The notes beneath the pieces were generated by a model, which was not told where the DNA came from, did no database searches, and worked only from the letters and a program-made list of their open reading frames with translations. A DNA stretch of 64,000 nucleotides from Verticillium longisporum (Eukaryota; Ascomycota; Sordariomycetes; Glomerellales; Plectosphaerellaceae). Each line of letters opens with the position of its first letter. Within the stretch, counting starts at the first letter, position 1. Below, in pieces: positions 11,541 through 26,837 of the stretch. The DNA lies in assembly GCA_019188255.1 (NCBI GenBank), contig JAETXT010000005.1:5022001-5086000 (forward strand), given 5' to 3'. The translations under genes were made by a program, and so were the position numbers.

Positions 11541-12958
11541 ATGGCTCTCGTCAACCTCATCACCTCCACCGCCCTGGTCACAATATTCATGACCCTAGGC
11601 ATTTTCTTCTACTCGCCTCACCTTGTTGGCTTCATACCCACGCGCTACGTCCCTTCAGCCGATGCTAGGGACGACCACATCCAGGTCCTCGTCCTCGGTG
11701 ACGTTGGAAGGAGTCCACGGATGCAATACCATGCCATCAGTGTCATCAAAAATGGAGGGCGAGTTGATCTAGTCGGCTACAACGAGTCACCTCTTCACCC
11801 ACAACTCGTCGATCATGACCGGGCGACCCTCTATCCTTTGCCCGAGCTCCCGGCTCTCTTGAAGAACAAGAAGCTCCCCTTCTTCATCCTGGGCCCTTTC
11901 AAAGTCATCTGGCAAGCGTGTGCTACCTTCTATGTCATGGCTTACCAGGCTCCTGCGAGCCGCTGGATCATCATCCAGAACCCGCCCTCCATCCCGACCC
12001 TCCACCTGGCCCTCATCATCTCCGTCCTCCGAGGCAGCCACCTTCTCGTGGACTGGCACAACTACGGCTGGTCCATCCTGGCCACGACCCGCGGCCGCTC
12101 CAACCGCTTCGTGCAGACCTATCTCGAATACGAGTCCTTCTTCGGCCGCATCACGCCAACGGCCAACCTCACCGTCACCGACGCCATGGCCCGCCAGCTC
12201 CGCAAACCTCCTTACAGCTTCGAGAAGCCCATCTTCACCCTGCACGACCGTCCCGCCGACATCTTCCAGCCCATCCTCGACGCCGCCACCCGCAGGAAGA
12301 CCCTCGCCCGGGTCCTGACCGCCGCCTCCGTCACCGACGCCACGACCTCGGCGCCCCTGGTCGACGGCATCCTGCGCGGCGACATTCGCCTCATCGTCAG
12401 CAGCACCTCCTGGACCCCCGACGAAGACTTCAACCTCCTCCTCTCGGCCCTCGTCGCCTACGCCGAGGGCGACCGCGCCGAGACGCGGCCCCTGCTCGCC
12501 ATCATCACGGGCAAAGGCCCGCAAAAGGCCGCGTACGAGGACAAGATTCTGCGGCTCACGAGCGACGGGCGCCTCAGCGGCATCCAGATCAAGACGGCGT
12601 TCCTGACCATCGAGGACTACGCTGCGCTTCTTGCCGTCGCCGATCTCGGCGTCTGCCTGCACATGTCGAGCTCGGGCGTCGACCTGCCGATGAAGGTCGT
12701 CGACATGTTTGGTGCCGGCCTGCCTGTCGCGGCGTATTCTGACTATGAGAGCTTTGGCGAGCTGATCAAGGAGGGGAGAACGGGTGTGGGTTCGAGACGG
12801 CCGAGGACCTCGAGGCGGTGCTGAGACGGCTTCTCAGCGATGAGGGCAGGGACGAGCTCGCCTTCTTGAAGAGGGGGGCTGTTGAGGAGGGCCGGTTGCG
12901 GTGGGACACGGAGTGGGATAGAGTCGTTGGGAGGGTTGTCGGTCTGGTTGACCCTTGA
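11541..12958 (+). CDS. ALG1: ALG1 chitobiosyldiphosphodolichol beta-mannosyltransferase, frameshifted near C-terminus
   Basis: Adds the first mannose from GDP-mannose to dolichol-PP-GlcNAc2 on the cytosolic face of the ER. A membrane anchor covers roughly residues 4-25, followed by a GT-B fold glycosyltransferase: ARDDHIQVLVLGDVGRSPRM at the start of the catalytic domain, LLVDWHNYGWSIL, SSTSWTPDEDFNLLL, then the nucleotide-sugar site LHMSSSGVDLPMKVVDMFGA. No intron. The open frame as sequenced ends at 12824 with an unrelated tail. Adding one G to the GGG at 12782-12784 restores GCGFETAEDLEAVLRRLL and continues to a TGA at 12956-12958, about 472 residues, the expected family length. The loss therefore looks like a base-calling error. 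Confidence 0.92.
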
Positions 12959-13240
12959 CCTGTGTTTCTGTATTCTCGTGCATCACCCGACTGCATGAAC
13001 TTTCATGGGAGTCAAAATACTGTTTTGTTCCATGCGTTCGTTCCCTGCGCGAGAATGGTTGTTGAAGATGCGTAGAAGGCATCACAGGTGGGCTCTTGGT
13101 CATGCACCATGCTCGACGGGGCTTGAGCGCCCAACTCTGTTGCAAAATACATCGCGATGTGAACACGAATTCTTTGTTGATATGCCTCGAAACTCAGCAA
13201 AACTACATTTCATCGTGGCGAGTGTACAAGTCGCAAAAAA

Positions 13241-13315
13241 TGATTCAGGGGAGGCTCGAACTCCCGACCTTCAGTGTGTTAGACTGACGTGATAAACCAA
13301 CTACACCACCGAACC
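13241..13315 (-). tRNA. tRNA-Val (AAC)
   Basis: A complete cloverleaf on the minus strand, 75 bases and no intron. The acceptor arms GGTTCGG and CTGAATC pair with two wobbles, the anticodon stem is TCAGT/ACTGA with loop CTAACAC (anticodon AAC), and the T stem is GGGAG/CTCCC around TTCGAGC. Immediately downstream on its strand is a T6 run (A6 at 13235-13240), a Pol III terminator. The D loop has one extra T relative to the usual fungal copy. Confidence 0.95.
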
Positions 13316-13989
13316 ATTTATTGAACGACAAGCTGAAAATACCGGTTGTCACTGCCATCGCCCCAGTGTGCCTCTATCCGTTCGATGAGCGCGTGGGGGT
13401 CATGTTGATGGTGTGGGGCACGCAAACGACATAATCCCCATCCAAAGATGATGCACCTCTGGTATCGCAGTTGCATGACGATTCATTCAAATTTCAGATG
13501 TTCTCAAAAGGAAGAAAAAAACCAACTGAGTATTTTGAACCCTCATTTGTCAGTTTTTACACATTTGTTCCGGCCGCTCTGTCCATCATGCTCGTAGTCT
13601 GCCTTGTTGGCCCATTTGCTGACCCTAACATAAAACCAGGCCGCCGCCGTGGTACTAACAACGGCTACGATGATACGCAATATGTGGCTGTCCAATACTA
13701 AATGGTCGTCACGGGTCTATGGAAAAAACTGTTGGTAGCCAAGCTATTGATGTATCAAACGGCGCGAGAGGCAGCCTGCAGCCTGCAGCCTGTGGGCAGC
13801 CTCACAAGGCATGCGGTGAAGCAACATCAAGAAAACATATAAAGGACAGACTTCTGTACTGTTGCCCAAACTGAACTCAACACAGACTTAATTTGTTGTC
13901 CAGCTGACGCCAACGCTTTTGTCTGCCTTCTTCACCTGCTTCGATCGCCCCCTTCCAAACCCGACCGCCCGCACTTGTCACCAAACAGA
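13316..13989. other. Intergenic, dynamin promoter
   Basis: No gene recognised. A 76-codon open frame at 13471-13701 has a hydrophobic stretch but no recognisable features. A short GCAGCCT tandem lies near 13772-13798, and the last 100 bases are pyrimidine-rich before the dynamin ATG. Confidence 0.45.
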
Positions 13990-16373
13990 ATGGGTAGCTT
14001 GACGATGAATGAACCTCCTGCTACCCTCGGTGATGAGGTTTACGTCAACATCATTGACAAGCTCCGAGAGTGCGGTATCGCTGACCAAGTTTCTCTCCCT
14101 CAGCTTGTTGTGGTAGGTGACCAGTCATCTGGCAAGAGCTCCGTTCTCGAGAGCTTGACTGGCTTCGCCTTCCCGCGTGCGGCCGGCCTCTGCACCAGAT
14201 ATGCAACTCAGATCACTTCTCGTCGTGATGACTCCGAAAGCATTGACGTATCCATCATCCCACACCCAAGCTCCAGCGAGAGCCGCGCAGAACAGCTCAG
14301 GGGTTTTCAGCGCTCTATCAACATAGAAGATCTGGCTCTGGCCGAAGTCTTTGCCGATGTGAGTTGCTTTCTCTATCCATTCAGAGGCATTCATTTTACT
14401 CACTCCATGTCGAGGCAAACAACGCCATGGGCATCCGCGGAGACGGGGATGATCCTTCTTCGACAGACTTGACAACCTTCTCCGAGGACATTCTCAAGAT
14501 CGTAATCAGTGGGCCTACTGTGAGTCAACCCACACGGGACGCTATCAATCTTTCGACCATGTTAAGAACTGATATTGAGTGAACCAGCAACAACACCTGA
14601 CTATCATCGATGTTCCGGGTATCTTCCGTACCTCCACCGAGAATCTGACAACCGACGACGACATACTCCTTGTCAGGAACATGGTCAAGAAATACATCAC
14701 GGACCAGCGCACCATCATTCTTGCCGTTATTCCTTGCAATGTTGACATTGCAACACAAGAAGTCTTGACCATGGCCAAAGAGGTTGACCCGGACGGGGTA
14801 CGCACCCTGGGCGTCCTCACCAAGCCTGATCTCGCCCCCGAAAAGGCCATGCAACAGGCCATTTGCGACTTGATCCAGGGTCGGAAAAATCCACTGCGCT
14901 TGGGATACTACGTTGTGAAGAACCGTGGTTCCGACGATGCTGGCAGCTCTCACAAGACCGCTCAGCGGAAGTCGGAGCAGGCCTTCTTCTCTACGCCGCC
15001 GTGGGCAGACCTTCAGTCAACTCGCAGAGTCGGTACCACTGCTCTCTTGACAGCGCTAAGGGATCTCTTACGAAGCGTCACAAAGCAGGAGTTTAAGAAT
15101 GTAGCTCTCGATGTGGAGAATAACCTCGCCGATAGGGAGGCTCAGCTCGAAAGGCTCGGTCCGGCCAGAGATGGTTCGAATGCCCAGAGGCGGTGCCTTA
15201 CTCAGATCAGCACCGCATTCCAAAACATTGCTCAGAGAGGTCGCCAAGGTCTCTACAACGGTGTGGAGCTGTTTGCTAATGACCAGTCCCTCAAGCTTAT
15301 CAGCCACGTTGTCAAGCTAAATGAAGCGTTCAGCAAGCAATGCAATGACAATGGGCATACCCTGGATTTCCAAGACCAAGACGTCGCAACGGTGGAAGCC
15401 GGTAAATGGCCAGATGAGGAATCAGAAGTGAAAGACTCACCTATGATGGACATGTTTCAGGGTCCATTTAAGGAACTTCGAGAAGTCTTGCAGGAGAAGT
15501 TGCCGGCGGCCCCCACTAGCACCCGAGTTACCTTGATGGAACAAATTGCGAGGATCTACGACTCCTCCCGAGGACCCGAACTTGGAACAGTACGTTGACG
15601 ACAACCCCGAGACCGATAAACTTGGGCCCATCTCTAACATGAACACAATTAGTTTGGCGGCTCCGCTCTAGCAGAAGCCTTCCGAGATCAGTCGCAGAAA
15701 TGGGAGCCTTTGGCCCTGCGTTACACCAGCCAGGCCATCCGCATTGTACACCACTTCATCGTTGAACTTTTGAAGGTGGTTTGTCCGGATGAGAACATGC
15801 GCGGCCATCTCATGAGAATGGTTCTTCAACAGAAGTTGTGCAACTCATACAAACGCGCGATGAAGCATACCCAGTTTATCCTGGACATCGAGCGAAACGG
15901 CCCGCCCTACACGTTGAATCACTACTTCAACGAGAATCTGCAGAAATGTCGCACGGCCAGACTTGCCGCCTCTATCAGCACACACTCTATCTTACCGTCA
16001 TCGAACCGAAATGCGTCAGGCAATCGTATTCGTGAGATAACCATCGATCCCTCGCAGCTGAGTGAGATCACGACGCACAAGTCAAATTCTCTGCAGGTTC
16101 ACGAGGATATTCACGACATTCTGAAGAGCTATTACAAGGTAGCACGCAAGCGTTTTGTGGACGTGGTGTGCCAACAGAGCATCTTGTACTACCTCCTTGA
16201 CGTCAAGGACGGCCCCTGAACATCTTCACCCCTGAACTGGTCTCGGAGCTGGATGACAAAAGCTCAATGCAGTTGCTGGCGAGGATTTTCTCACCCGCAA
16301 CAATCGAGACCAGCTAATGCGCGAGGTCGATAACTACAAGAAGGCAGCTGCTGTGCTGGAACTTGGGGGTTAG
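13990..16373 (+). CDS. Dynamin-like large GTPase, frameshifted in the GED
   Basis: Exons 13990-14358, 14415-14519, 14588-15589 and 15653 onward. The ATG at 13990 gives MGSLTMNEPPATLGDEVYVN. GTPase motifs: P-loop GDQSSGKSS (about residues 43-51), switch DVPG, and TKPD; the middle domain follows, then a C-terminal GTPase effector domain. This is the Mx/dynamin-like group abundant in filamentous fungi, with unknown membrane target. As sequenced the frame stops at 16217-16219 (680 residues). One C restored at 16213-16216 and one base near 16280 recover GED sequence NIFTPELVSELDD and DNYKKAAAVLELGG, ending with TAG at 16371-16373, about 732 residues. The first intron uses an unusual GAG acceptor, so that junction is less certain. 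Converges on the homoserine acetyltransferase. Confidence 0.88.
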
Positions 16374-16836
16374 GTAAAGGCAAGGCCACCACTACTAGGT
16401 CTACTTACACCGGCAATTCCTTGCTTCTGGACAGCTGTATTTAGGTAGCTTAACATCATGGAAAAGTGGATGGGAAAGACTCGATGCTGATGTTGTGGAT
16501 GGAAGTTTTGTGTAAGCATCCATGAATGGGTAGATACAGAATCCACGTCTTCTACCATCAGCACCGGTGACCCGTCTTCTTTTCGGCACAGGGGCATCTA
16601 TCCGGGGGAACGTGTTACATTCTTTTCTTTCTATATTCCATGGCTGCGTCACTTTGAACAGCATCATGGTCCGCCCAGGCCAGCTCTGCGGCCAACGCAT
16701 CTCACCAGCGCGCCGGAAGTTGAATCCGGAGCCAATCATAGCTGGAAGTTGAGGGGCGGACAAAGGCTGCATCGAGCAGCGCAAATCATAATCTCATACA
16801 CGACTGATATCATTGGTCAGGATCTACATCCGCCTC
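16374..16836. other. Convergent 3' region
   Basis: Gap between the 3' ends of the dynamin-like gene (+) and the homoserine acetyltransferase (-). No coding signal seen. Confidence 0.55.
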
Positions 16837-18527
<1,691 letters not shown>

Positions 18528-19496
18528 CGTGGGAGGAACCCTGTCTTTCCAACAATACAATGTTGCGATGCAGACTAAAAAGCCAAGTTGACAGAAACCG
18601 GCGGATCTTTCCTCTACTATGCCAGGTGCTTCCGATGTACTACAAGTCTGTCACGTTGAGTCATTTGGCAGCACAGCTTGATCGGGATGTTGAAACTGAT
18701 GGAGCCAGAATAGCGTCATCACGCAATCCAGACGTGAGAGCCTCTTATTGGTTCTCAGTATGTATGAGTCAGCAAACAGCCCCCTCCGGAGTTGCATCCT
18801 AGGCAATGTCTTGGGGACCTTGTTCAGTGTACTCTGGCCTGCGAAAAGTCAAGTCCCCGGAACCTTGGGGTCCACTCCATTGACTTCAGCCTCGCCATTC
18901 GGCAGGCTCCTATCTTTTGGTCTCCACCTGCCCTTGCTTGCTCTTGCTCAGGCTCTGCGCGACGAATGGATTTCTTAGGCGGACCCCAACCGCAACTGCC
19001 TTGCAGCCATCGTGTAGACGACCACATCACAACCTCCACCTCAGGTTCGTCGAGGATCTCCATCACCTTGACCTCGCGCCTGCCTTCCGCTGCCTTCCCC
19101 TGCCTTTTTCGCAATCTGGTGCAGCTGGCCGTGTGACGTACTCGACTTCTTTGCGACCTACTTAGGCAGCCGACCAGTGCCTTTATTCCGCCACGCTTGG
19201 TGGCCAACGGAGCTTCGAACCCGCCCCGTCAAGCTTCGCGTTCAATTCGATTTTCTTTGTCGACCCATTTCACCAATCCCTATACCGACACCAACATCAG
19301 CAGCGCAATCGCATGCTGCCATAATCTGTTGACCTTGTACGAGAACCCGTCGTCTTGTCGCGCATCTCTCGACTCTGCCCTCCCTTACTGATCGCCAGGC
19401 TAGTCAACTCGGCAATTGCTGTCGACACATACACATACGCATCTGCTCCTTTCACCAATGAGCCCGTGATCCGCCCATCGCCAGAGCAGCCTCACA
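18528..19496. other. Bidirectional promoter between MET2 and THO2 homologues
   Basis: Head-to-head gap of about 970 bases serving the homoserine acetyltransferase (-) and THO2 (+). The 18,900-19,496 part is pyrimidine-rich on the plus strand, consistent with a long THO2 leader. No gene seen. Confidence 0.5.
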
Positions 19497-22400
19497 ATGG
19501 CTCCCGCCAAGCGCAAGCGACCCGATCAATCCTTCGACGGCAACCGACCCTCGCCCCACCGACCTGCTGATACCGCCATGGGTCAACGCGGCCGAGATGG
19601 CCATGATGGTGGTGGAAGAGGTGGCCGTGGTGGTGGCAGGAACGGCAGGAGGAACGATCGTCGCGACTCGACTCAGAACCAGACTGGACAAGGTGCTCCC
19701 TATAACCATCAACAACATGCTTCTTCACCGACGACCTCTCGCCACCAGACGCCACGAGCACCAGCCGCCGCCCCCCCGCCTGCTCCTCCTGTGGAACAGC
19801 CCCCTTCTGCAGCACCTGCGCCAGCAGCAACTCTCCCGGCACCGATTTCATCCAACTACCCCTATGAGATTCTCACCGATGACAAGATTGCGTCCTGGGA
19901 CAGCGGTTCGAGGCAAGCTCTCATCGAACACGGCGTGCAGTCAAGACAGGATGTCGACATCACCGAGCTGTCCAGCCTTTTCCAGGAATTCGTGCAGTCA
20001 GTTGCCGAATACCGCCTCAACCCTACTGATGCTGGCGCCTGTGTCAAAGAGATCCTTGGCCCCGAAACGAAGGAGGTTATTAAAGATTCTTACTCGTTCG
20101 AGCCACACACTCTCTTGCTGGACACGATAACCATCATCATGGACAACCAGCCCGACCTTTTTATCCCAGAATTTCGGGACTTCCTCATTGCGACGGCTAT
20201 ATCGCCGACGCTCATCCGTCAAGTGCTGGATGCCCCTCTTCTTCAGAAACTCGGCCTTATCCGGGAGGTTTTTGGCAAGATGGCCATTCGTCACTCTACC
20301 AACATGCTTTACCGGCAGGCCAACTACAACCTGCTGAGAGAAGAGTCGGAAGGTTACTCAAAACTGGTGACCGAGCTATTTTCATGCGTTGATGACTACG
20401 ACACACCCACGACAAGGGAGGCCGAGGCTGCTTTCGAGAAGATCAAGGGGCTTATTGGAACCTTTGATCTCGATGTCGGCAGAGTGCTTGACGTCGCTCT
20501 CGATGTTCACGCCACATCTCTAGTCAAAGCCAGCAAGTTCTTCGTCAAGCTCCTGCGCGTCAGTTCATGGTGGCCTCGGAGTAATACGCCTTTTGACGCC
20601 ATCATTCAGGGTGGTCTTCCCGACTGGGCTCTTCCTCTCCCCTCCGAACTGGATGAGTCTGCTATTGCCGAGGTGAGGCGCCAAAGGGACATCGGATTCT
20701 GGGAAAGAGCACGGGAAAAGCAGATCCAGGCCTTTTTCGAACTTGGTGGCCGACGAGCGTCAGAGCAGGATCTCGAGCGTGCTGCAGCCGATAATGCTGG
20801 CGCCGCGACTGAAGGCGAGGCTGTGAGATCGTGGATCACGGCCACCCGCACGCTTCCTCCCCAAGGGAATCGTGTCGCTGCACAACTTTTGGGCTTCAAA
20901 CTTCGATTTTATGCGTCCGATTTCAGGGAAGGTCAAGCTCTCCCTGCCAATCTGCTTTACTTGGCAGCTCTGCTCATCAAGATTGGCTTCATTTCTCTGA
21001 TCGACCTCTACGCACATCTTTTTCCTTACGACGATGACATGGAATCCTTCCGAGACAAACGGATCAAGCAACTCGAAGAAAAAGAACGCGAAAGCCGCAG
21101 CGAGGCCAGCAAGAATGCTCTTCTAACCGCTGGTGCACTCTCTGACGACACCCTGCCCCCTCCAGTACGATCCAGGGATACAACCACCAGACGGAAAGCA
21201 GCCTCGAGGCATGCAGGCAGAAGGCGTTGACAAGAAGGAAGAAGATGAGCCCCATGAGCAAAAGGGAGCCCTGGTCATCAGCCTTCTAACCATCGGGGCC
21301 ATCCCAGAAGCTCTCTTCCTGATCGGCCGCTGGCCCTGGCTGCTACAAGGCTACCCTGACATCACAAGCCGAGTGAACCGGATTTTGGAGTATTCCATCG
21401 ACAAACTCTACCAAGAAACCCGACCCACCACAACATCCCCCATGGCGTGCCCCCGAAGAAGGTGGCCGATTCAGACCAGAGCGGCGTCACGAAAGGTTCA
21501 GTCCGGCGATCCGAAATCTCCATTCGAAAATCTATGCGATGGCCATGGCCAGATGGCCGCCTTGGCGTCAGTGATCAGCACTACAGGTTCTACTGGGACG
21601 AATGGTCCGACAACGTTCCAGTCTGCCAAACAGTCGACGACGTATTCACCCTTTCCTCGTCGCTTCTCAACATTTCAGGTGTCAACATTGGCAAAAGCGA
21701 GCAGCTCCTTGTCATGTTGGCGAGCATTGGACAGAAGAGCCTGGCAGAGGATCAGTCGAAACACAACCTAGACCGGTGGCAGGACCTCCTCCGCCGTATC
21801 CTGGTCCCTGCTCTGAGCACGTCAAAGGGTGCTCCCGCGACAGCCAACCTTGTCTGGTCTCTGCTGAAACAGTACCCTATTGCTACTCGGTATAGCATCT
21901 ACGCAGACTGGTTCGAGGGTGCCCCCAATCGAGGCTCGGAAGTACGTCGAGCCGCCATGGTCAAGGCCTTTGCCGACACGAAGTCTAAGGCACAAGGTGT
22001 CATGAAGCGTATCTCTAAGGACAATGCTGTGGAGATGGGAAGAGCCCTCGCAAAACTCACGCATTCCTCTCCCGGCGTTGTTTTCAAGGTCGCACTCGAG
22101 CTAATGATGTCTTACGGCAATCTGAGTGACGTCTTCGCAGAGTGTGTCCGTTTCTTCACCGACTTGACCAAGGACGTGATGATCTGGTCGCTGCTGTCTG
22201 CCCTCGGCAGCAATCAGCGGAGTCGTACACAGGCATCCTACATCCTGTCCATCAGCCCATGGCTGCTTGAGCTGTCGAAGCTTACGGGCAAGCTCTTCAA
22301 GCGTTATCGAGAGCTGGACGCAACACCCATCCTTCGCTATGTGCATGACCAGCTGCTACATGGTAACTCGACGGATTTGATCATCCTCTCGGAGTTGGTT

Positions 22401-25400
22401 GATGCAATGGGCGGTATCGTCAACACTGCCGATATCGGATACGACGAAGTCATCGCCATGTCCGGCATGGCCTTGCTTCAGCGACGAACGTTGATCAGCC
22501 TTCAAGATCGTCGCTTTGAACCAGCTGTCATTGCGAGCGCGAAACGCCTGACGCATGCTCTTGTTGACTCTCGTCTAGCTGGACGCCTGCTCGTTAACAT
22601 TGCCCAGTTCAGACAGTCTGCTACTTTCAGACTCTCGGACGACGGCGCGCACGTCAAATACCTTTCGTCACTTATGGACAACAGTCACCAGATCTTGGTT
22701 CAGTATCTTGATCTCTTGCGCGCGAACCTTGACCCTGCCGAATTTGACCGACTCGTGCCCAGCATCAGCCAACTCATGGCGGAATTCGGTCTCGACGCTA
22801 GCTTCGCCTTCTCCATTGGCCGCGAGAGTCTTGCTGCTCACATCTTTTCCAAACCAACAACCGCGCCAAAACAAATATCGCAACCAGCGCCAGATGCTGA
22901 AGGCGATGTGTCCATGGGCGATGATGCGACAGCCACTGAGCCTGCCCCGGACACCACGAAACCCGAGACACCCGCTCCGGAAGCGCCAGGGGAAGCTCAT
23001 GTTACCGCGGCCACTAGTTTTGATGCATTGAATCCCATTGTCGAATCCCTTCGCTCAACAACACCAGAAAGCGCCTGGCAAAAGATCAGTATTGAGTTCT
23101 TTGCCATTTTCTGGGCCCTTCAGCTCGGTGATCTTGGGGTTCCTTGGGCACCTTACCATGCTCAGCAAGCTCGTCTGCAAGAACAGTACCGGCAAGTCAC
23201 GAAAGATCGCAAGCTTTTGCAAGCCCAGAGGAGTGCAAAACAAAAGGAACTGAAGGACACCATGGATACTTTCATCAAGGAAAGCACCCAACAGTCCGAG
23301 AGAGTCGCCAAGGCAAAGGTCCTCATCACCAAGCGTATGGACACCTGGTTCATGGGTGAGCCGCTTAAACCTAACGGTGTTTCTGATGCCATCCTCGGAC
23401 AATGTCTCCTTCCTCGCATCATTCTCTCCAAGATCGATTCCGAGTACTCCTTTGCCCTCATCAAGTACATCCATGAACTCTCATGCCCTAACTTCCGTCT
23501 CATGGCGCTGTACGACCGCCTCTTCAAGGCCAACAGGCTGCGCGGCATGCTCTTCACTTGCACTGTACAGGAGGGCGTGTACCTCGGTCACTTCTTCCAC
23601 CTCATACTACGCGAGCTCAACAAATGGCACAAGTCCAGCGCCGACTACGAAAAGGAGGCCATTGGCAAGAGCAAGAGGTCCGGTGGCTACCTTGGGTTTG
23701 CGACTGCATTCGATGAAGAAGGTCACCCGACATCCCACCTTGACCACGCAGAGTTCCAGGACGTGCTATATGGGTGGCACAAGAACATCAACTTGGCCCT
23801 CAAGGCCTGTCTTTCTGGTACCGAATGGACTCACATCCGCAATGCCATTTCATTCTTAACCGAGGCCCACGAGGACTTCCCCGCGGTCACGTTCATGGGC
23901 ACCCAGCTCCAGAGCCAGCTTAAGACTATCGTTGCACGCGAAAAGAATCTCAGAGGCGATCTGTGGCTTACTGCACAGCGCGTCCTGGGCAACATGGCTA
24001 AGATGGAAAAGACTTGGATCGCACCGCAAGCCTTCCGGACAAACTTGGTATGCACGATCCCAACAAACTCTACTACCGCGGCCACCACTAACCTTTTGGC
24101 GATACAGTCCGCGCAAAGCGCTGCTCAAGCCAATGAGGACGAGCAAGCATCCAGCTCAGGCGGTAGTCTCCGAGCCACTGCACCAGAGTTTCGACCCTCG
24201 TAAGTTCAGCGCACATACCCAAGGAGATTTCGACTATTCTGACGATTTCATCAGAGCCCAGAACGAGGACGGCGAAGTCCAGGATGGCAAAGCTTCTTTT
24301 CCGCAGCGTTCGACATCGACTCGAAGGGATGCCAAAGGTACTCCTCAGTCTAATCAGAGGGATTCTCCCCGGCTACCGATTTCCACGCCGAGTGGCCCGA
24401 AGCCCATGCATGGCGCGTTATCTCACAACCGGTCATCTACACCGAACCCATTGGAGACGCTGCCTCATGCTCCGGGTTCATCGAACAGGGATCCAAGACA
24501 ACCGAATATGCCATCAAACCGAAACGCGTCCAGTCTTCCCCGCGGACCAGGTCTTCCACAGCGACCCCTGGCCCTATCCCAGAACACCAGCCGTTGAATC
24601 GCTTTACACCAGCAGGACCTAACGATCGCCGAGATGTCAGGGACCATAGAGACCCCCGCGCGCCCAGAGACAACCGAGATGCCCGCGAATCCCGAGACCA
24701 ACGCGACACCAGAGACTCCAGGGAGCCCAAGGGTGGAGATGTTTCTCGACAAGAAAGTAGCCGTGACAACTCAAGACCTGAGCGCCGCGGCCCAGACGTA
24801 TCTACGAGAGATAGTGGCCGGCTGTCCGAAGGCGATCGACCCCCTCGCCGCGACCATCTTCAGAGCGGTCGAGAAGCCGAAACACCGAAGGAGAGGTTGC
24901 CGCAGAGCACCAGCCAAGGCCCTGACGTTGGCAGGCCTGGTCGTGAGGCTGGTACACCCGCCGGTGGCTCTACGGCAGCAATCGAGCCGCCCATCAATCC
25001 TGCGCGTGCAGCCTTGTTTCAGAACGACACCCCCTCCCGTACCGAGCGACCCGATCGTGAACGATCTCGAGCGCGGGACGGTGAACAACGAGGAGCGCAG
25101 CGTCATCAAGGGTCGGGAGGGCCGGAGCACGATCGTTCAGAACTCATGAACCTTGAGCGTCCCATCCTGTTCGGCGATGGGCGACAGGAGCCATTGCCCC
25201 GACAACCGCGCGACGATCCTCGTGAACGAGATCGTGCACCGCGAAATGACTCACCTGCACGAGGTGGTCGCGTCCACCCCGACCGACTTTCCTCAGATCC
25301 CTTCAGAGACGCGGTCCGGGACGAGCAGTTCGGCCGCCCTCCTCATCCTACAGATGCCCGGAACCCTAGGAACCCACGAGACTCCAGAGACCCCAGAGAC

Positions 25401-26837
25401 CCTAGGGATCACAGAACAGACGATCCCAGAGCTTCATTCCAAAGAGGCCCTGAGAGGGACGGCGCATTTAGTGGCTCAGACAGCAACACCACGCGGGAGG
25501 CCTTCCTTTCCAGAGCCGAACGCGACAATGGGCGGCCCAAGCAAGATGACCAATACGGACGCCTCAACAGCAACTATCCGATTGCCTCAGTCGTTGATGC
25601 CCCTTCAGGCCCTAGAGGGCGAGGCGCACGACCGAACCCGAGGAACAACTTCAACACACCGCCTCCACCACCGCCCCGCGGTGATGGTCGCCTTCCTCGT
25701 ACCGGTAGCCCCGGCGCCTCTACTGCTGATGATCGACACCCTCCGGCGGGACCGTTGTCAGGCCGAGGACATCGCGGTCAGAATGCCGCGGGTTCTACAC
25801 CCAACTCGAACGCGGTGACGCCGTCAGAGCGATCATGGCAGGGGCCTGTCGACACTCCGGTCTCCTCATCTCGACCCTCGGACAGTGCCACAGTTGCTCC
25901 CGGCGTACATCCTGATCGTCTGGCGCAGATGGGTCCACCGCCACCTGTGTCCGCTGGGGACGCTCATTCACGTCAACCCACAAGCACCCCAGATCGGCCG
26001 CTGACTTCGGGTCAAGGGTCCCATCGTATCCCTTCTGGGAACTTCAACGGGCCGACCCCTGATTTTGCAACACCCACCGGGCCCGCCTCGGGAGGTGGCC
26101 GAAAGCAGGGTGGCAGAAGACAGCTAGAGGGTATCAACAGCACACTGCAACAGGCTCAAGGCAGACCTGACCCTGACAAGGGCACGACTATCCGAGGCAG
26201 GAGCAGTCGGACTAATCTGGCCAACTCTGATGCTCAGATTCTGACGGGAGGGTCGCCGGCGTCGACGCCAGCCCACGAAGAGCACCAGGATCCTCTTCAG
26301 TCGTCTGACAAGAGACCCTATGAGGGCGAAGATCATGGCCGGGGCGAGCACGAGCGCGGTCGTAGGGAGCGCGATCGCTCTGAACGATCTGGTCGATCAT
26401 CTAGGAGAAGCAGCCGAGAGCGTCAGCGTAGCCCTGGAGGTCACGAGCGGGAGGGTAAGGACAGTCGCTCACACCGGGACCGACGTTCGGGCGCTACAGG
26501 CCACGGATCGTCCTCTCGAGAGGAGCATGAGCCCAGACGTTCTACGCGTGATCCGAGTGGCGGCAACCCCCGAGAGTCGCAGTCAGGCGCGCTGCCTACG
26601 GACAATAGGGACGGCGCCACCCGCGATTCCCGTCATCGCGGCGATCGGGGTGATATGGGGCCAGGAGGTCTCGTAGCGGAGGAGTGGAACGGGAGTGCCT
26701 CAAGGCACCAACGGAGCGGACAGAGAGACTCTGTGCTTAGACCGCCGGACGATCGTCGCGACCCGCGGGACAACAGCAGGAAACGAAGGAGTGAGGACGC
26801 GAACGGGTTCTCAGTGGAAAAGAGACAAAGGCGTTAG
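19497..26837 (+). CDS. THO2: THO complex subunit 2 (THO2), two frameshifts
   Basis: Large nuclear scaffold of the THO/TREX complex that couples transcription to mRNP assembly and export. ATG at 19497 gives MAPAKRKRPDQSFDG, then an RG/GGR-rich tail and the helical THO2 body (NMLYRQANYNLLREESEGYS; FYWDEWSDNVPVCQTVDDVF; LPRIILSKIDSEYSFAL). Introns are 21165-21216 and 24200-24254 (GTAAGT donor, CTGAC branch, CATCAG acceptor). The C-terminal third is extremely rich in RD/RE/RS, as in other THO2 tails that bind nucleic acid. Two single-base losses interrupt it: one C in 21437-21441 (or in 21450-21454), and one C in 24565-24568 (CAGCGACCCCTGG). With both restored the protein is about 2411 residues, normal for the family. 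Confidence 0.9.

Noticed and set aside
11787..12662. 291-codon open frame antisense to ALG1
   Set aside because: A shadow of biased codon use; ALG1 motifs on the plus strand are unambiguous.
21133..21216. A base insertion near 21155 in THO2
   Set aside because: The frame change there is better explained by a 52-base GTACGA...GCAG intron that joins PPP to AEGVDKKEED in frame.
24200..24254. Premature stop ending THO2 at 24203
   Set aside because: The TAA is part of a perfect GTAAGT donor; the 55-base intron has CTGAC and CATCAG and keeps the frame.
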